Assembly: GCF_005144745.1 (NCBI RefSeq)
Contig: NZ_SWKK01000012.1
Span: 186,001-250,000 of the forward strand
DNA length: 64,000 nt
Direction of reading: 5' to 3'
Source of the DNA: Flavobacterium sp. ASW18X
GTDB taxonomy: Bacteria; Bacteroidota; Bacteroidia; Flavobacteriales; Flavobacteriaceae
The notes beneath the pieces were generated by a model. That model was not told the origin of the DNA. It saw nothing but the letters and a program-made list of their open reading frames with translations, and made no database searches. Each line of letters begins with the position of its first letter. Positions within the stretch are counted from its first letter, which is position 1. A program made the position numbers and the translations under genes. Positions 52,336 to 60,344 of this stretch are shown here, piece after piece.

Positions 52336-53673
52336 ATGCAAAAATTTATAAAGGAATTTTTTAAAGGAACACTCATAGGGACCGCAATTTATGTGGTCTT
52401 TATGGTTTATTTCTACTTTTTTACGGATGTAGATAAAACCCAATTATGGCGTGGAGCGTGGGCAGAATATTATGAGAATATCATTTTTTCTGTCATTATC
52501 TACATGCTCAACATTTATTGGTTTGATTATATTCTAAAGCGATTTGATAAGAAAATATGGAAAATTAAACGCTTTTCTATTGCTTTTGGAGGTAATTTAG
52601 TAGTTTCTCTTATCGCTATTTTCTTTGCAAGACTCATAAGGCTTGTAATTTTTGGAGATGAGGTTTTTATGGAGTTTCTTCTTGGGGAGCGCGTATACAA
52701 CTACACCCAATCTCTAATTATCTCTTTTGTGATAAACCTCATATTTTATGGGGCCTATTATTACAAATATAGACAAGACAATAAGGTAAAAGAGCAGAAA
52801 ATTATTGCGGGTACCGCATCTGCTCGTTTTGATGCGTTAAAAAATCAGTTAGACCCACACTTCTTGTTCAATAGCTTAAATGTATTGACTAGTTTAATAG
52901 AAGAAGACCCTTACCAAGCGCAGAAATTCACCACGTCCCTTTCCAAAGTATACCGCTATGTTTTGGAGCAGAAGAATAAAGATTTGGTAACGGTAGATGA
53001 GGAGCTCAACTTTGCAAGGACTTATGTTCGTTTGTTAAAAATGCGTTTTGAGGATAGCATTGTGTTTGATATTCCAGACCAGGCAACGGATCCGGACGCT
53101 AAGATTGTACCTTTAAGTTTGCAATTATTGTTAGAAAATGCAGTAAAGCATAATGTTGTTACGGCATCTAGACCATTGCATCTAAAAGTGTTTGAGGCCG
53201 GGAATAATTTGGTGGTGAGTAACAACCTACAGGCTAAGGAAGTGGTAAAAAAGAGTAGTGGGGTTGGACTGCAGAACATTAAACAACGCTATCAGATTTT
53301 AACCAATAGGGAAGTGTCTATAGAAAAAACGGAAACCGATTTTAGAGTAACCTTACCCATGCTTAACCAACAAATATCTCGTGTGGAAACCCAGGACGAA
53401 TTTTTAGAGGAAAAGCGTTACGAGAAAGCAAAGGAGCGCGTAGAGGCAATAAAAGGGTTTTATGGTAATTTAACGGCTTACGTATTTGTCATCCCTTTTT
53501 TATGGTGGATAAATTACCGTACTACGAGTTTTACTTGGGCAATTTTCCCCACATTGGGCTGGGGGTTTGGGCTAGCGGCTCATGCGTTGCAGGCTTTTGG
53601 CTATCATCCTCTTTTGGGTAAGGATTGGGAAGAACGTAAAATTCGTCAGTTTATGGAAGACGAAGATTTTTAA
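52336..53673 (+). CDS. LytS-type sensor histidine kinase with fused C-terminal 2TM domain
   Basis: A 445-residue inner-membrane kinase. Four N-terminal helices lie at about 15-150. The His_kinase domain has L-K-N-Q-L-D-P-H-F-L-F-N-S-L-N with the phospho-acceptor His at 175. The ATPase region has L-L-L-E-N-A-V-K-H-N and G-V-G-L-Q-N-I. Unusually, the chain continues into a 2TM domain (about 355-445: F-Y-G-N-L, T-L-G-W-G-F-G-L, W-E-E-R-K-I), close to the separate 2TM protein encoded at 54305. The cognate regulator is the LytTR protein at 55304. Confidence 0.92.
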   Translation: MQKFIKEFFKGTLIGTAIYVVFMVYFYFFTDVDKTQLWRGAWAEYYENIIFSVIIYMLNIYWFDYILKRFDKKIWKIKRFSIAFGGNLVVSLIAIFFARLIRLVIFGDEVFMEFLLGERVYNYTQSLIISFVINLIFYGAYYYKYRQDNKVKEQKIIAGTASARFDALKNQLDPHFLFNSLNVLTSLIEEDPYQAQKFTTSLSKVYRYVLEQKNKDLVTVDEELNFARTYVRLLKMRFEDSIVFDIPDQATDPDAKIVPLSLQLLLENAVKHNVVTASRPLHLKVFEAGNNLVVSNNLQAKEVVKKSSGVGLQNIKQRYQILTNREVSIEKTETDFRVTLPMLNQQISRVETQDEFLEEKRYEKAKERVEAIKGFYGNLTAYVFVIPFLWWINYRTTSFTWAIFPTLGWGFGLAAHALQAFGYHPLLGKDWEERKIRQFMEDEDF

Positions 53674-54107
53674 TTTTCACTCTCTTTAAATTGCACTTCA
53701 TTTCTCAAATCTTCTAAATGTATTAAGGCTTCATCTGGTGTAAGGCTAACATTTAAAAGCGAAATAGCTTTTTCTATAGTGCTACAAAAATGAAATACGG
53801 CATTATCACTACCAATGCGTTGTAGTAACGTAGCAAAAGCAGTTGTAGCTGGAGTGGTAACCAATAACACCTCCTTAAAGGGTATTGTTACCTTATTATT
53901 CCTTGAGGTGCTGGTTTGTATCACAGATTTTACAACATCATCAACTTCCATTTCTGTCAGGTCAGACAATACATATCTAATATCCTTAGAAAAAGGTTCT
54001 TTTAAAATACGCTCTAAGTGTTGTTTGTAGGTATCATGGCAAGCTTTACCTGAATACTTCTGTATAAGTAATTTTTTATGAGCTATATATTGATATACTA
54101 TCTTCAT
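53670..54107 (-). CDS. Protein of unknown function, STAS/SpoIIAA-like fold possible
   Basis: A 145-residue cytoplasmic protein with alternating strands and helices (I-R-Y-V-L-S-D-L-T-E-M-E, then K-E-V-L-L-V-T-T-P-A-T-T). The pattern resembles small STAS-like proteins, but I do not recognise a family. It lies on the opposite strand inside the LytS-2TM-LytR locus, and its stop overlaps the kinase stop by four bases. It shares the 197-bp gap to the 2TM gene, which holds LytTR box 4. Confidence 0.6.
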   Translation of the reverse strand: MKIVYQYIAHKKLLIQKYSGKACHDTYKQHLERILKEPFSKDIRYVLSDLTEMEVDDVVKSVIQTSTSRNNKVTIPFKEVLLVTTPATTAFATLLQRIGSDNAVFHFCSTIEKAISLLNVSLTPDEALIHLEDLRNEVQFKESEN

Positions 54108-54198
54108 CTATCAATGCAATTGATTTTACTCCAAATATAAAAATCGTAAGGTTTTTCTTAATAATCACTAACTATTTTACCTGGTGCATTATTGTATA

Positions 54199-54231
54199 AC
54201 AATTCATCATTCGTTTTCTACAATTGAGTAA
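54199..54231 (+). promoter_or_regulatory. LytTR-type direct-repeat box 4 (before the 2TM-LytR operon)
   Basis: ACAATTCATCAT starts at 54199 and ACAATTGAGTAA at 54220, exactly 21 bp apart. The end of the pair is 73 bp before the ATG of the first 2TM gene. The left half is the weaker match. Confidence 0.7.
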
Positions 54232-54304
54232 GACGCTTTATGGAAAGTGGTTCTGGTAAAGGATATTTACAGTGTAATTAATCAAAACAAAAAAAACAAC
54301 TATT

Positions 54305-54583
54305 ATGGAATACCAAAACGACGCTAAGTACAGAAGAGCTAAAGAAAAAGTAGAAAGCATAAGAAGTTTTTATGGTAATTTATTTGCTTATGCATTAGTA
54401 ATTCCTTTTTTAGCATATATCAATTACAGTACTACAAGTTTTCCTTGGGTAATTTTCCCTGCTTTAGGATGGGGATTGGGCCTATTAGGACACGGATTGC
54501 ATGCGTTTGCTCAAAATCCTTTTTTTGGTAAAGAATGGGAAGAGCGCAAGATTGCGGAACTTATGAAGGATCATAACTTTTAA
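54305..54583 (+). CDS. 2TM-domain protein 1
   Basis: A 92-residue protein that is one 2TM domain: a charged start (Y-R-R-A-K-E-K-V-E-S-I-R-S-F-Y-G-N-L), two helices joined by I-N-Y-S-T-T-S-F, the G-W-G-L-G-L motif and the C-terminal W-E-E-R-K-I. It is the closest relative in this window of the domain fused to the LytS kinase. It heads a row of three 2TM genes and the LytTR regulator, preceded by a LytTR-type box. The family's role is unknown. Direct interaction with the kinase is a fair guess. Confidence 0.88.
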   Translation: MEYQNDAKYRRAKEKVESIRSFYGNLFAYALVIPFLAYINYSTTSFPWVIFPALGWGLGLLGHGLHAFAQNPFFGKEWEERKIAELMKDHNF

Positions 54584-54648
54584 TAGTTACTATCTTTAAA
54601 AAAGCAACAAAGAAATATCAAAAAACGAATAGCAAATAATATTTAACA

Positions 54649-54951
54649 ATGGAAACAAAGTTTAATGAAAGCAAATACCAGAGGGCCAGAGATAGGGTAG
54701 ATGAGCTCAAAAAGTTCTACAACAACTTAACCATATATTTAATTTTTGTGGTGTTCTTGGCGGGTATAAATTACTATACCACGGGTTTTGGATATATGTG
54801 GTTTCTGTGGGCAGCCTTTGGCTGGGGAATAGGAGTTTTCTTTCATGCACTAAAAACATTTAGGGTAAATCCATTTTTTAATAAAGATTGGGAAGAAAGA
54901 AAGATTAGAGAAATAATGGAAAAAGAAAGAGAAACAGAGAAATGGAAGTAA
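54649..54951 (+). CDS. 2TM-domain protein 2
   Basis: A 100-residue protein with the same layout: Y-Q-R-A-R-D-R-V-D-E-L-K-K-F-Y, two helices around I-N-Y-Y-T-T-G-F, F-G-W-G-I-G and W-E-E-R-K-I, then an extra charged tail. It is more divergent than copy 1. It lies 65 bases after copy 1 with no terminator between them, and two bases before the chosen start of copy 3. Confidence 0.85.
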   Translation: METKFNESKYQRARDRVDELKKFYNNLTIYLIFVVFLAGINYYTTGFGYMWFLWAAFGWGIGVFFHALKTFRVNPFFNKDWEERKIREIMEKERETEKWK

Positions 54952-54953
54952 TC

Positions 54954-55271
54954 ATGAAAAATACCAACGATGCAAAATATCAACGTGCGCAAAAACGCGT
55001 AAAAGAGATAAAAAGTTTCTACATACACCTTGGAGTTTATGTAATTATTAATGCGTTTATTTTAGCCAATTTTTTTATCCAAAGTGGGTTTGATCAAATG
55101 CGATTTTGGGATTGGACCAACTTCTCTACACTCTTCTTTTGGGGTATAGGATTAGCTTTCCATGGCATACGTGTATTTGGAATATTTCCAATATTTGGAA
55201 GTAACTGGGAAGAACGAAAAATTCAAGAATATATGGATAGGGATAGAGCGGAAAAAGATAAGTATCTTTAA
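54954..55271 (+). CDS. 2TM-domain protein 3
   Basis: From the ATG at 54954 (M-K-N-T-N-D-A) the product has 105 residues. An ATG four codons earlier overlaps the previous stop and is less likely. It has Y-Q-R-A-Q-K-R-V-K-E-I-K-S-F-Y, two helices with a longer middle loop (F-D-Q-M-R-F-W-D-W), F-F-W-G-I-G-L and W-E-E-R-K-I. It is the last 2TM copy before the LytTR regulator gene, 32 bases away. Confidence 0.85.
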   Translation: MKNTNDAKYQRAQKRVKEIKSFYIHLGVYVIINAFILANFFIQSGFDQMRFWDWTNFSTLFFWGIGLAFHGIRVFGIFPIFGSNWEERKIQEYMDRDRAEKDKYL

Positions 55272-55303
55272 AAACTAAATAAACCAAAATAACCAAACCA
55301 AAC

Positions 55304-56059
55304 ATGAATGTACTAATCATAGAAGACGAAAAACCTGCAGCAAGAAGATTGGGTAGAATGCTGTCAGAATTACAAGTAGAAGTTGCAACCATGTTACACT
55401 CTGTAGAAGAATCTATTTTGTGGTTTAAGCAAAACCCGCATCCTGAATTAATTTTTTTAGACATTCAATTATCAGACGGATTATCTTTTGAAATTTTTGA
55501 TGCAGTACATGTAAAATCTGCAGTGATTTTCACTACTGCTTATGACGAGTATGCACTACAAGCTTTTAAGCTAAATAGCATTGATTATTTGCTAAAACCA
55601 ATTGATGATGAAGACTTGGAAAAAGCAGTAAAAAAATACCGTGATTTTGCACCTAAAAAGGACAAGATTTCAATTGATTTTGATGACATAAAAAAGCTCC
55701 TTGTTAACCCTCTGGAACGGGAGTATAAAAAACGATTTACCGCTAGAGTAGGACAACATTTAAAGATTATAAATGCAGATGAAGTAGAGTGCTTTTACAG
55801 TGAAAATAAAGGCACTTATGCGGCTACTACAGATGGTAGAAATTATTTGTTAGATACTACTCTAGAAAATTTGGAGGACGAAATCTCTCCTAAAACCTTT
55901 TTTCGCGTTAGCAGAAAATTCTATGTAAACATTGACCATATTAAAGACATAGTTTCTTATACTAATTCTAGGCTTCAAATAAAGCTAAAGACGTTTAAGG
56001 AACAAGATGTTATAGTTAGTAGAGAGCGTGTGAAAGACTTTAAGCTTTGGTTGGAATAA
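55304..56059 (+). CDS. LytTR-family response regulator (LytR/AlgR type)
   Basis: DNA-binding response regulator of 251 residues. The receiver (about 1-120) has I-I-E-D-E-K-P-A, the phospho-acceptor Asp53 in F-L-D-I-Q-L-S-D-G and the conserved Lys in Y-L-L-K-P-I. The LytTR domain spans about 145-251 (F-Y-S-E-N-K-G-T-Y, L-D-T-T-L-E-N-L-E, R-V-S-R-K-F-Y-V-N). It is the partner of the LytS kinase at 52336. LytTR proteins bind paired repeats about 21 bp apart, and four such pairs lie nearby, including one before its own operon. Confidence 0.94.
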   Translation: MNVLIIEDEKPAARRLGRMLSELQVEVATMLHSVEESILWFKQNPHPELIFLDIQLSDGLSFEIFDAVHVKSAVIFTTAYDEYALQAFKLNSIDYLLKPIDDEDLEKAVKKYRDFAPKKDKISIDFDDIKKLLVNPLEREYKKRFTARVGQHLKIINADEVECFYSENKGTYAATTDGRNYLLDTTLENLEDEISPKTFFRVSRKFYVNIDHIKDIVSYTNSRLQIKLKTFKEQDVIVSRERVKDFKLWLE

Positions 56060-56142
56060 AATATTTTAATTAACTGGTATAAAATATTTTATATTGATAT
56101 ATAAATATTTCTTATGGTTAAAGTAAGACTTTAGAAAAGAAC

Positions 56143-57330
56143 TTATTCCTCAATTCTATTGTCATCAAAAGCAGAAGGTAGTAATTGCGGAATCAATTTA
56201 ATAAAAATGGGTAGTAAAACAGCCCCGCCAGGAAGCATGAAAATTGCTAAAGATGGTATGCTTTTAAATAAATCTAATAATTGTTGCTGCATTTTTTTAC
56301 GCTCCTGTGGCGTTAAGTCTTGCTTAGTAGATTTTGCTAAAAGCTGTAAAAGTTCTTTGCTCTCTACCAGTTCTTTTTTAAGTCGCTTACTGTTTCTTAA
56401 AATAAGTTTACTTACGTTTTTGGTCATCCCATCGTAAAATTGAGATGCCATATTAAGCTCTTTTAGATAAGGTATTTTTTCTCGGTTTTCATCAAAGAAA
56501 ATAAGCACATTTTTTACCGCTTCTGCAATCGTATTTTTATCCCAATTTAACCCATAGCCTACCTCATAAATAAAGTCAGATTCCTCTTGTTCTAATTTAC
56601 CATCTTCCCATACAGTTAAGCAGGCAATATCTAGTAAATATTTCTTTTCAGATTCGCTAAATTTAAGACTCAATAATTCATGAAAACTATGTTCAAAATG
56701 GGTTTCATTTAAATCAACATAACTTAAAGATGCAGCTAGAATTTCTAAAAGTTTTTCATCACTCTTTCTGGTTTCTTTAGAATTTAATGCTTGGTAAGCA
56801 ATGTTTATGGTAACATATTCTAATAGCTCTGCATGCGATTTTATATCAGGATTACCTCTAAGAAATTCCTTAAATATTAGAACGTCTACATATAGTAAAG
56901 AGTTAGTAAGGCTGTTGCCAAAAGCACGACTAAAGGCACTCCCGTTAAGATAGATTCTGGAGTCCAATAATTTCTCTAATTGGTCTTCTGTTTTTTTACC
57001 AATTAGGATTTTATCCAAGAAGCCAATCTGCCCAAGATTCATCAATTTATAGTATTCAAAAACCATACTGACAAAGTGAGAGAAGTCGGTTTTCTGGGTC
57101 TCGAATTTATAAGAAAAATACAGTGCTGTTAATAGATTAATTTTAGCAATTTCATCCTCTGTATAGCTATGCTCAGCCACGGCAAAAGGGGGCGGAGTTA
57201 AATGTATTCCGTATACAAATCCATTAGCTAATAAAACCTGATAAAGATGATTTTGGTCAACATACAGCTCTTGCTTTTCTTGGATTAAATGTCCAAATTT
57301 TTTAATCCAACCAGTTGCGGATGGGTTCAT
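56143..57330 (-). CDS. LETM1-related (biofilm-associated type) protein
   Basis: A 395-residue protein. Residues about 210-290 look like a TerB-type acidic helical domain (L-L-D-I-A-C-L-T-V-W-E-D-G-K-L-E-Q-E-E). The C-terminal segment near 340-390 has L-T-P-Q-E-R-K-K-M, then the hydrophobic A-I-F-M-L-P-G-G-A-V-L-L-P-I, which is the LETM1 signature of an inner-membrane anchor. NCBI uses the name LETM1-related biofilm-associated protein for such flavobacterial proteins. The name is recalled and not checked. Confidence 0.75.
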   Translation of the reverse strand: MNPSATGWIKKFGHLIQEKQELYVDQNHLYQVLLANGFVYGIHLTPPPFAVAEHSYTEDEIAKINLLTALYFSYKFETQKTDFSHFVSMVFEYYKLMNLGQIGFLDKILIGKKTEDQLEKLLDSRIYLNGSAFSRAFGNSLTNSLLYVDVLIFKEFLRGNPDIKSHAELLEYVTINIAYQALNSKETRKSDEKLLEILAASLSYVDLNETHFEHSFHELLSLKFSESEKKYLLDIACLTVWEDGKLEQEESDFIYEVGYGLNWDKNTIAEAVKNVLIFFDENREKIPYLKELNMASQFYDGMTKNVSKLILRNSKRLKKELVESKELLQLLAKSTKQDLTPQERKKMQQQLLDLFKSIPSLAIFMLPGGAVLLPIFIKLIPQLLPSAFDDNRIEE

Positions 57331-57499
57331 ATTGGTGTTTGATTGCGAAGGTCAAAGTAAGAAAAAATCTACGAGCCTGTCGCTAATTAGTTATCACAGC
57401 TTATTTACAATTGTATTTTTTGTTGGGAATACTTTAACATTTAAAACCAAACCCACCCTTTTTAAACCTCGTAGGTAAGGGAAATAATCTTTAAAACAT

Positions 57500-58189
57500 T
57501 TGATGATGAAAAAATCAATTAAAAAGGGAGTATTCTTTGGTTCGCTTGCAGTAGCAATGGCTATTGTGGTTGCAGCAGACCATATAGATGCCCCTAACAG
57601 TATGGGGACCACGGCAGATATTGCAGATTTCTATGCTTTTGAACCTACAGAAGGTTCTGATAATACCGTATTTATTGTAGACTTACAATCTAACGTAGTA
57701 GATGGTTTAGCATACGGTTCTTTTGATGAGGACGTGCTTACAGAAATTAATATTGATTTGGATGGCGATTTGGTAGAAGACCAAGTGATACAAGCCATAC
57801 CAAGAGACGGTATTATGTACTTTTTTGGTCCCGTAGCACCAACAATCACAGGTATTTCTAGTGAAGTAGCAGTAGATATGCCATTGGGTATGGTAGAAAT
57901 TTCTGCAGAAACTGCAATTACAGAAACTACTGCAGATGGCGTAAAATTATTCGCTGGGCCCAGACAAGATGCTTTCTTTTTTGACTTTACACAGTACAAC
58001 CAAGTGGTTATGCCTAGCCCAGAAAACAATAGTGGATTTAATAATCCCGGTACAGATACCTTTGATGGCGCTAATACCATGGCACTAGTGGTAGAGATTC
58101 CTAATACAATGTTAGGAACGCCTACAGCGACTAATGTTTTAGGTTTAGAGGTGTACAAAACCTGGGTAACTACAAATAGAAAACAATAA
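57500..58189 (+). CDS. DUF4331 exported protein, copy 1
   Basis: A 229-residue protein with a signal peptide (hydrophobic about 9-24, A-V-A-M-A-I-V-V-A-A). The mature part starts D-H-I-D-A-P, the DUF4331 hallmark, followed by I-A-D-F-Y-A-F near 44. Later pieces are F-A-G-P-R-Q-D-A-F-F-F-D near 150 and F-D-G-A-N-T-M-A-L-V-V-E. The family is exported and uncharacterised, and often lies near ECF sigma genes, as here. The second copy follows 20 bases downstream. Confidence 0.87.
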   Translation: MMMKKSIKKGVFFGSLAVAMAIVVAADHIDAPNSMGTTADIADFYAFEPTEGSDNTVFIVDLQSNVVDGLAYGSFDEDVLTEINIDLDGDLVEDQVIQAIPRDGIMYFFGPVAPTITGISSEVAVDMPLGMVEISAETAITETTADGVKLFAGPRQDAFFFDFTQYNQVVMPSPENNSGFNNPGTDTFDGANTMALVVEIPNTMLGTPTATNVLGLEVYKTWVTTNRKQ

Positions 58190-58209
58190 TCAACTTAAAA
58201 AAAAACAAG

Positions 58210-58923
58210 ATGAAATTATATAGAATAAGCTGTATCGCAGCATGTAGTGCATTATTAGCGTTGAATGTAGCCTGTGATGCTGACGATAATGATACTCCAA
58301 TGATGGATGATGATATGGTGGGTATGGAAGATGATGGAATGATGGAGGTAGATTTTTCTGGCACATACGCACAAGTAGATTATATGGGGCGTCCTGGCAT
58401 TAATACGGTTTTAAGTGGCAGCGGCGAACTAAAAGACATGCATAACGCTGCAATCCCTTCAGAAATGCAAGCAACGTTTCAACCGAGCTTTGAAGCGCAG
58501 CTAGAAGCATATCATGATGCATATGCAGTTGCCTTGGGTTTAACAGCAGAAGATGTGGATTACGAGCCTAATATTTTAGGTGATATTTTAAATGGACCAG
58601 AGAATGATGGATATACAGAAAATCCCGTTAGTGCTACCGTATTGACAAGTGTTCTGGCGGACGACGTTTTAGAAGTAGCACCCAATTTGCCAACAACGTA
58701 TTTTAACCCAGGAGCTGGTGCACCTGCGTACGAAGGCGCAATTGGTTTAACAGGTAGAACCTTAACAGATGATGTTATTGATGTTTCTTTAATCCTTTTA
58801 TTTGGTGGTGGTAATGGCGCTAGATTCAACGGTCAAGATGGTTTGCCTTTATTGGTGAGTGATGGCGTGGGTATTACTGCAAATGTTACAACAGAATTTC
58901 CTTATCTGGGCAATCCAGAATAG
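58210..58923 (+). CDS. DUF4331-associated lipoprotein, copy 2
   Basis: A 237-residue lipoprotein (lipobox N-V-A-C, Cys22) followed by a linker of Asp, Met and Glu (D-A-D-D-N-D, M-M-D-D-D-M, M-E-D-D-G-M-M-E). The rest resembles the C-terminal part of long DUF4331 proteins (G-R-P-G-I-N-T-V near 60, G-R-T-L-T-D-D-V-I-D near 185). With copy 1 it looks like one DUF4331 protein divided over two genes. The Asp/Met-rich linker could bind metal ions, but this is only an inference. A terminator follows. Confidence 0.75.
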   Translation: MKLYRISCIAACSALLALNVACDADDNDTPMMDDDMVGMEDDGMMEVDFSGTYAQVDYMGRPGINTVLSGSGELKDMHNAAIPSEMQATFQPSFEAQLEAYHDAYAVALGLTAEDVDYEPNILGDILNGPENDGYTENPVSATVLTSVLADDVLEVAPNLPTTYFNPGAGAPAYEGAIGLTGRTLTDDVIDVSLILLFGGGNGARFNGQDGLPLLVSDGVGITANVTTEFPYLGNPE

Positions 58924-58938
58924 TACTTTGAAAAAGAG

Positions 58939-58967
58939 AAGAGGAAGCTGCAGAACGGCTTCCTCTT
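58939..58967 (+). terminator. Terminator after the DUF4331 pair
   Basis: Stem AAGAGGAAGC against GCTTCCTCTT with a 9-nt loop. The T run after it is short. Confidence 0.7.
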
Positions 58968-59003
58968 ATAAAACTTTACAATTCATCCTAAAACACTAAA
59001 AAA

Positions 59004-60278
59004 ATGAAAATACTACTTTCCTTTAGCTTGTTGCTGGTTCTATTCTCTTGCCAAGAGACTACCACATTTGCAACCCAACAAGAAGATTACAATACATATT
59101 TGGTACAAAAAGCTCCTAAAACCCATACCAAATATTTTAATACTTGGAATAATAAAATAACCCAAGACAGTTTGCAATTAATGAGTTTAGGCATTGTTGC
59201 TGGGGAGTACAATAATTATTTTTCTAAAACCGCAGATGTTGTATACTTAAAAAAAGCAGAACTAGCTTTAGAAAAGGCCTTAGCTGTTACTAACATAGAT
59301 AAGGCATCTTATGCAAGAGCCTTGGCGCGTAACTACATTTCTCAACATCGTTTTAAAGAAGCATTACAAATGGCGCATTTAGCAGACCGTGTTGGTGGTG
59401 GTAAAGAAGAAACCCAAGCCTTATTGTTTGATGTTTATATGGAATTGGGGGAGTACGATTTAGCACAAACCTATTTAGATTCTCTTACCAATATGAGCAG
59501 TTTTGGATACTTAATTAGAGCTGCAAAGTGGAATGATTATAAGGGTAATTTGGATACTACCATTACCCTTATGGAAAAAGCTTTAGCCAAGGCAGAATCT
59601 AGTAAGAATGCTAACTTACTTTTATGGTCTTATACCAATATAGCAGATTATTATGGGCATGCTGGGCGTATAGAAGATTCTTATCAAAATTATCTTAAAG
59701 CATTGCGTTTAGACCCAAACAACGCATACGCCAAAAAAGGTATTGCTTGGATTGTCTTTAGTCATGAAAAAAATGGAGCAGAAGCGTTACGTATTCTAGA
59801 CGCTATTACTACCAATTACAAGTCTCCAGACTATTTTCTTTTAAAAGCAGAAATCCATGAGTATATGGGGAACATGGATAAAAAAGCGGTAAATCTAGAT
59901 TATTATTATAACATGGTTAAAAATCCCAATTATGGAGCCATGTACAATGCTTACAATATAGATTTTATGCTAGACCACTTGCAAGAGTATAAAAAGGCAT
60001 TGGCATTGGCCCAAGAAGAAGTGACAAATAGACCTACTCCAGAGACTTATAATCTTTTGGCAAAAACCTATCTAAAGTTGGGTAAAGAAGAAAAAGCACT
60101 GCAGATAACACAAGAGAAAATAGTAGGTAAAACACATGAACCTAGTATTTTACTTACTACAGCTAAAGTATATAAAGCAAATGGAAAATCTACTCAGGTA
60201 GAACCGATTAAAAAAGAATTGAAAGAAGCTTCTTATGAACTAGGTCCTGTGATAGCTAAGGAAATTCAGAGTTTATAG
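59004..60278 (+). CDS. TPR-repeat lipoprotein
   Basis: A 424-residue lipoprotein (lipobox F-S-C, Cys16). From about 70 on it is a row of TPR-like helix pairs, with recognisable copies such as A-R-A-L-A-R-N-Y-I-S-Q-H-R-F-K-E-A-L and N-Y-L-K-A-L-R-L-D-P-N-N-A-Y-A. It probably serves as a protein-protein adaptor in the periplasm or on the surface. It follows the DUF4331 pair on the same strand and may be linked to it by function. Its terminator is shared with the convergent DUF547 gene. Confidence 0.85.
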   Translation: MKILLSFSLLLVLFSCQETTTFATQQEDYNTYLVQKAPKTHTKYFNTWNNKITQDSLQLMSLGIVAGEYNNYFSKTADVVYLKKAELALEKALAVTNIDKASYARALARNYISQHRFKEALQMAHLADRVGGGKEETQALLFDVYMELGEYDLAQTYLDSLTNMSSFGYLIRAAKWNDYKGNLDTTITLMEKALAKAESSKNANLLLWSYTNIADYYGHAGRIEDSYQNYLKALRLDPNNAYAKKGIAWIVFSHEKNGAEALRILDAITTNYKSPDYFLLKAEIHEYMGNMDKKAVNLDYYYNMVKNPNYGAMYNAYNIDFMLDHLQEYKKALALAQEEVTNRPTPETYNLLAKTYLKLGKEEKALQITQEKIVGKTHEPSILLTTAKVYKANGKSTQVEPIKKELKEASYELGPVIAKEIQSL

Positions 60279-60307
60279 TAGTTTTTTTAGGTTGATTGTT
60301 TGGTTAG

Positions 60308-60343
60308 AAGCGCTCAAGTGTGGTACTTGAGCGCTTTTCTTTT
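60308..60343. terminator. Bidirectional terminator between TPR and DUF547 genes
   Basis: Perfect 11-bp stem AGCGCTCAAGT against ACTTGAGCGCT, 5-nt loop, then TTTTCTTTTTTT. Confidence 0.92.
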
Positions 60344-60344
60344 T

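Noticed and set aside
56060-56142. Two copies of AAAATATTT after the LytTR gene as a terminator or operator
   Set aside because: Pure A/T words of this kind are expected by chance in this DNA, and no stem with G/C pairs forms.
57631-58158. Open frame of 175 codons on the minus strand opposite the DUF4331 gene
   Set aside because: It lies wholly inside a well-supported gene, its composition is the Ser/Pro/Lys-rich mirror of the sense codons, and it has no start signals or recognisable domain.
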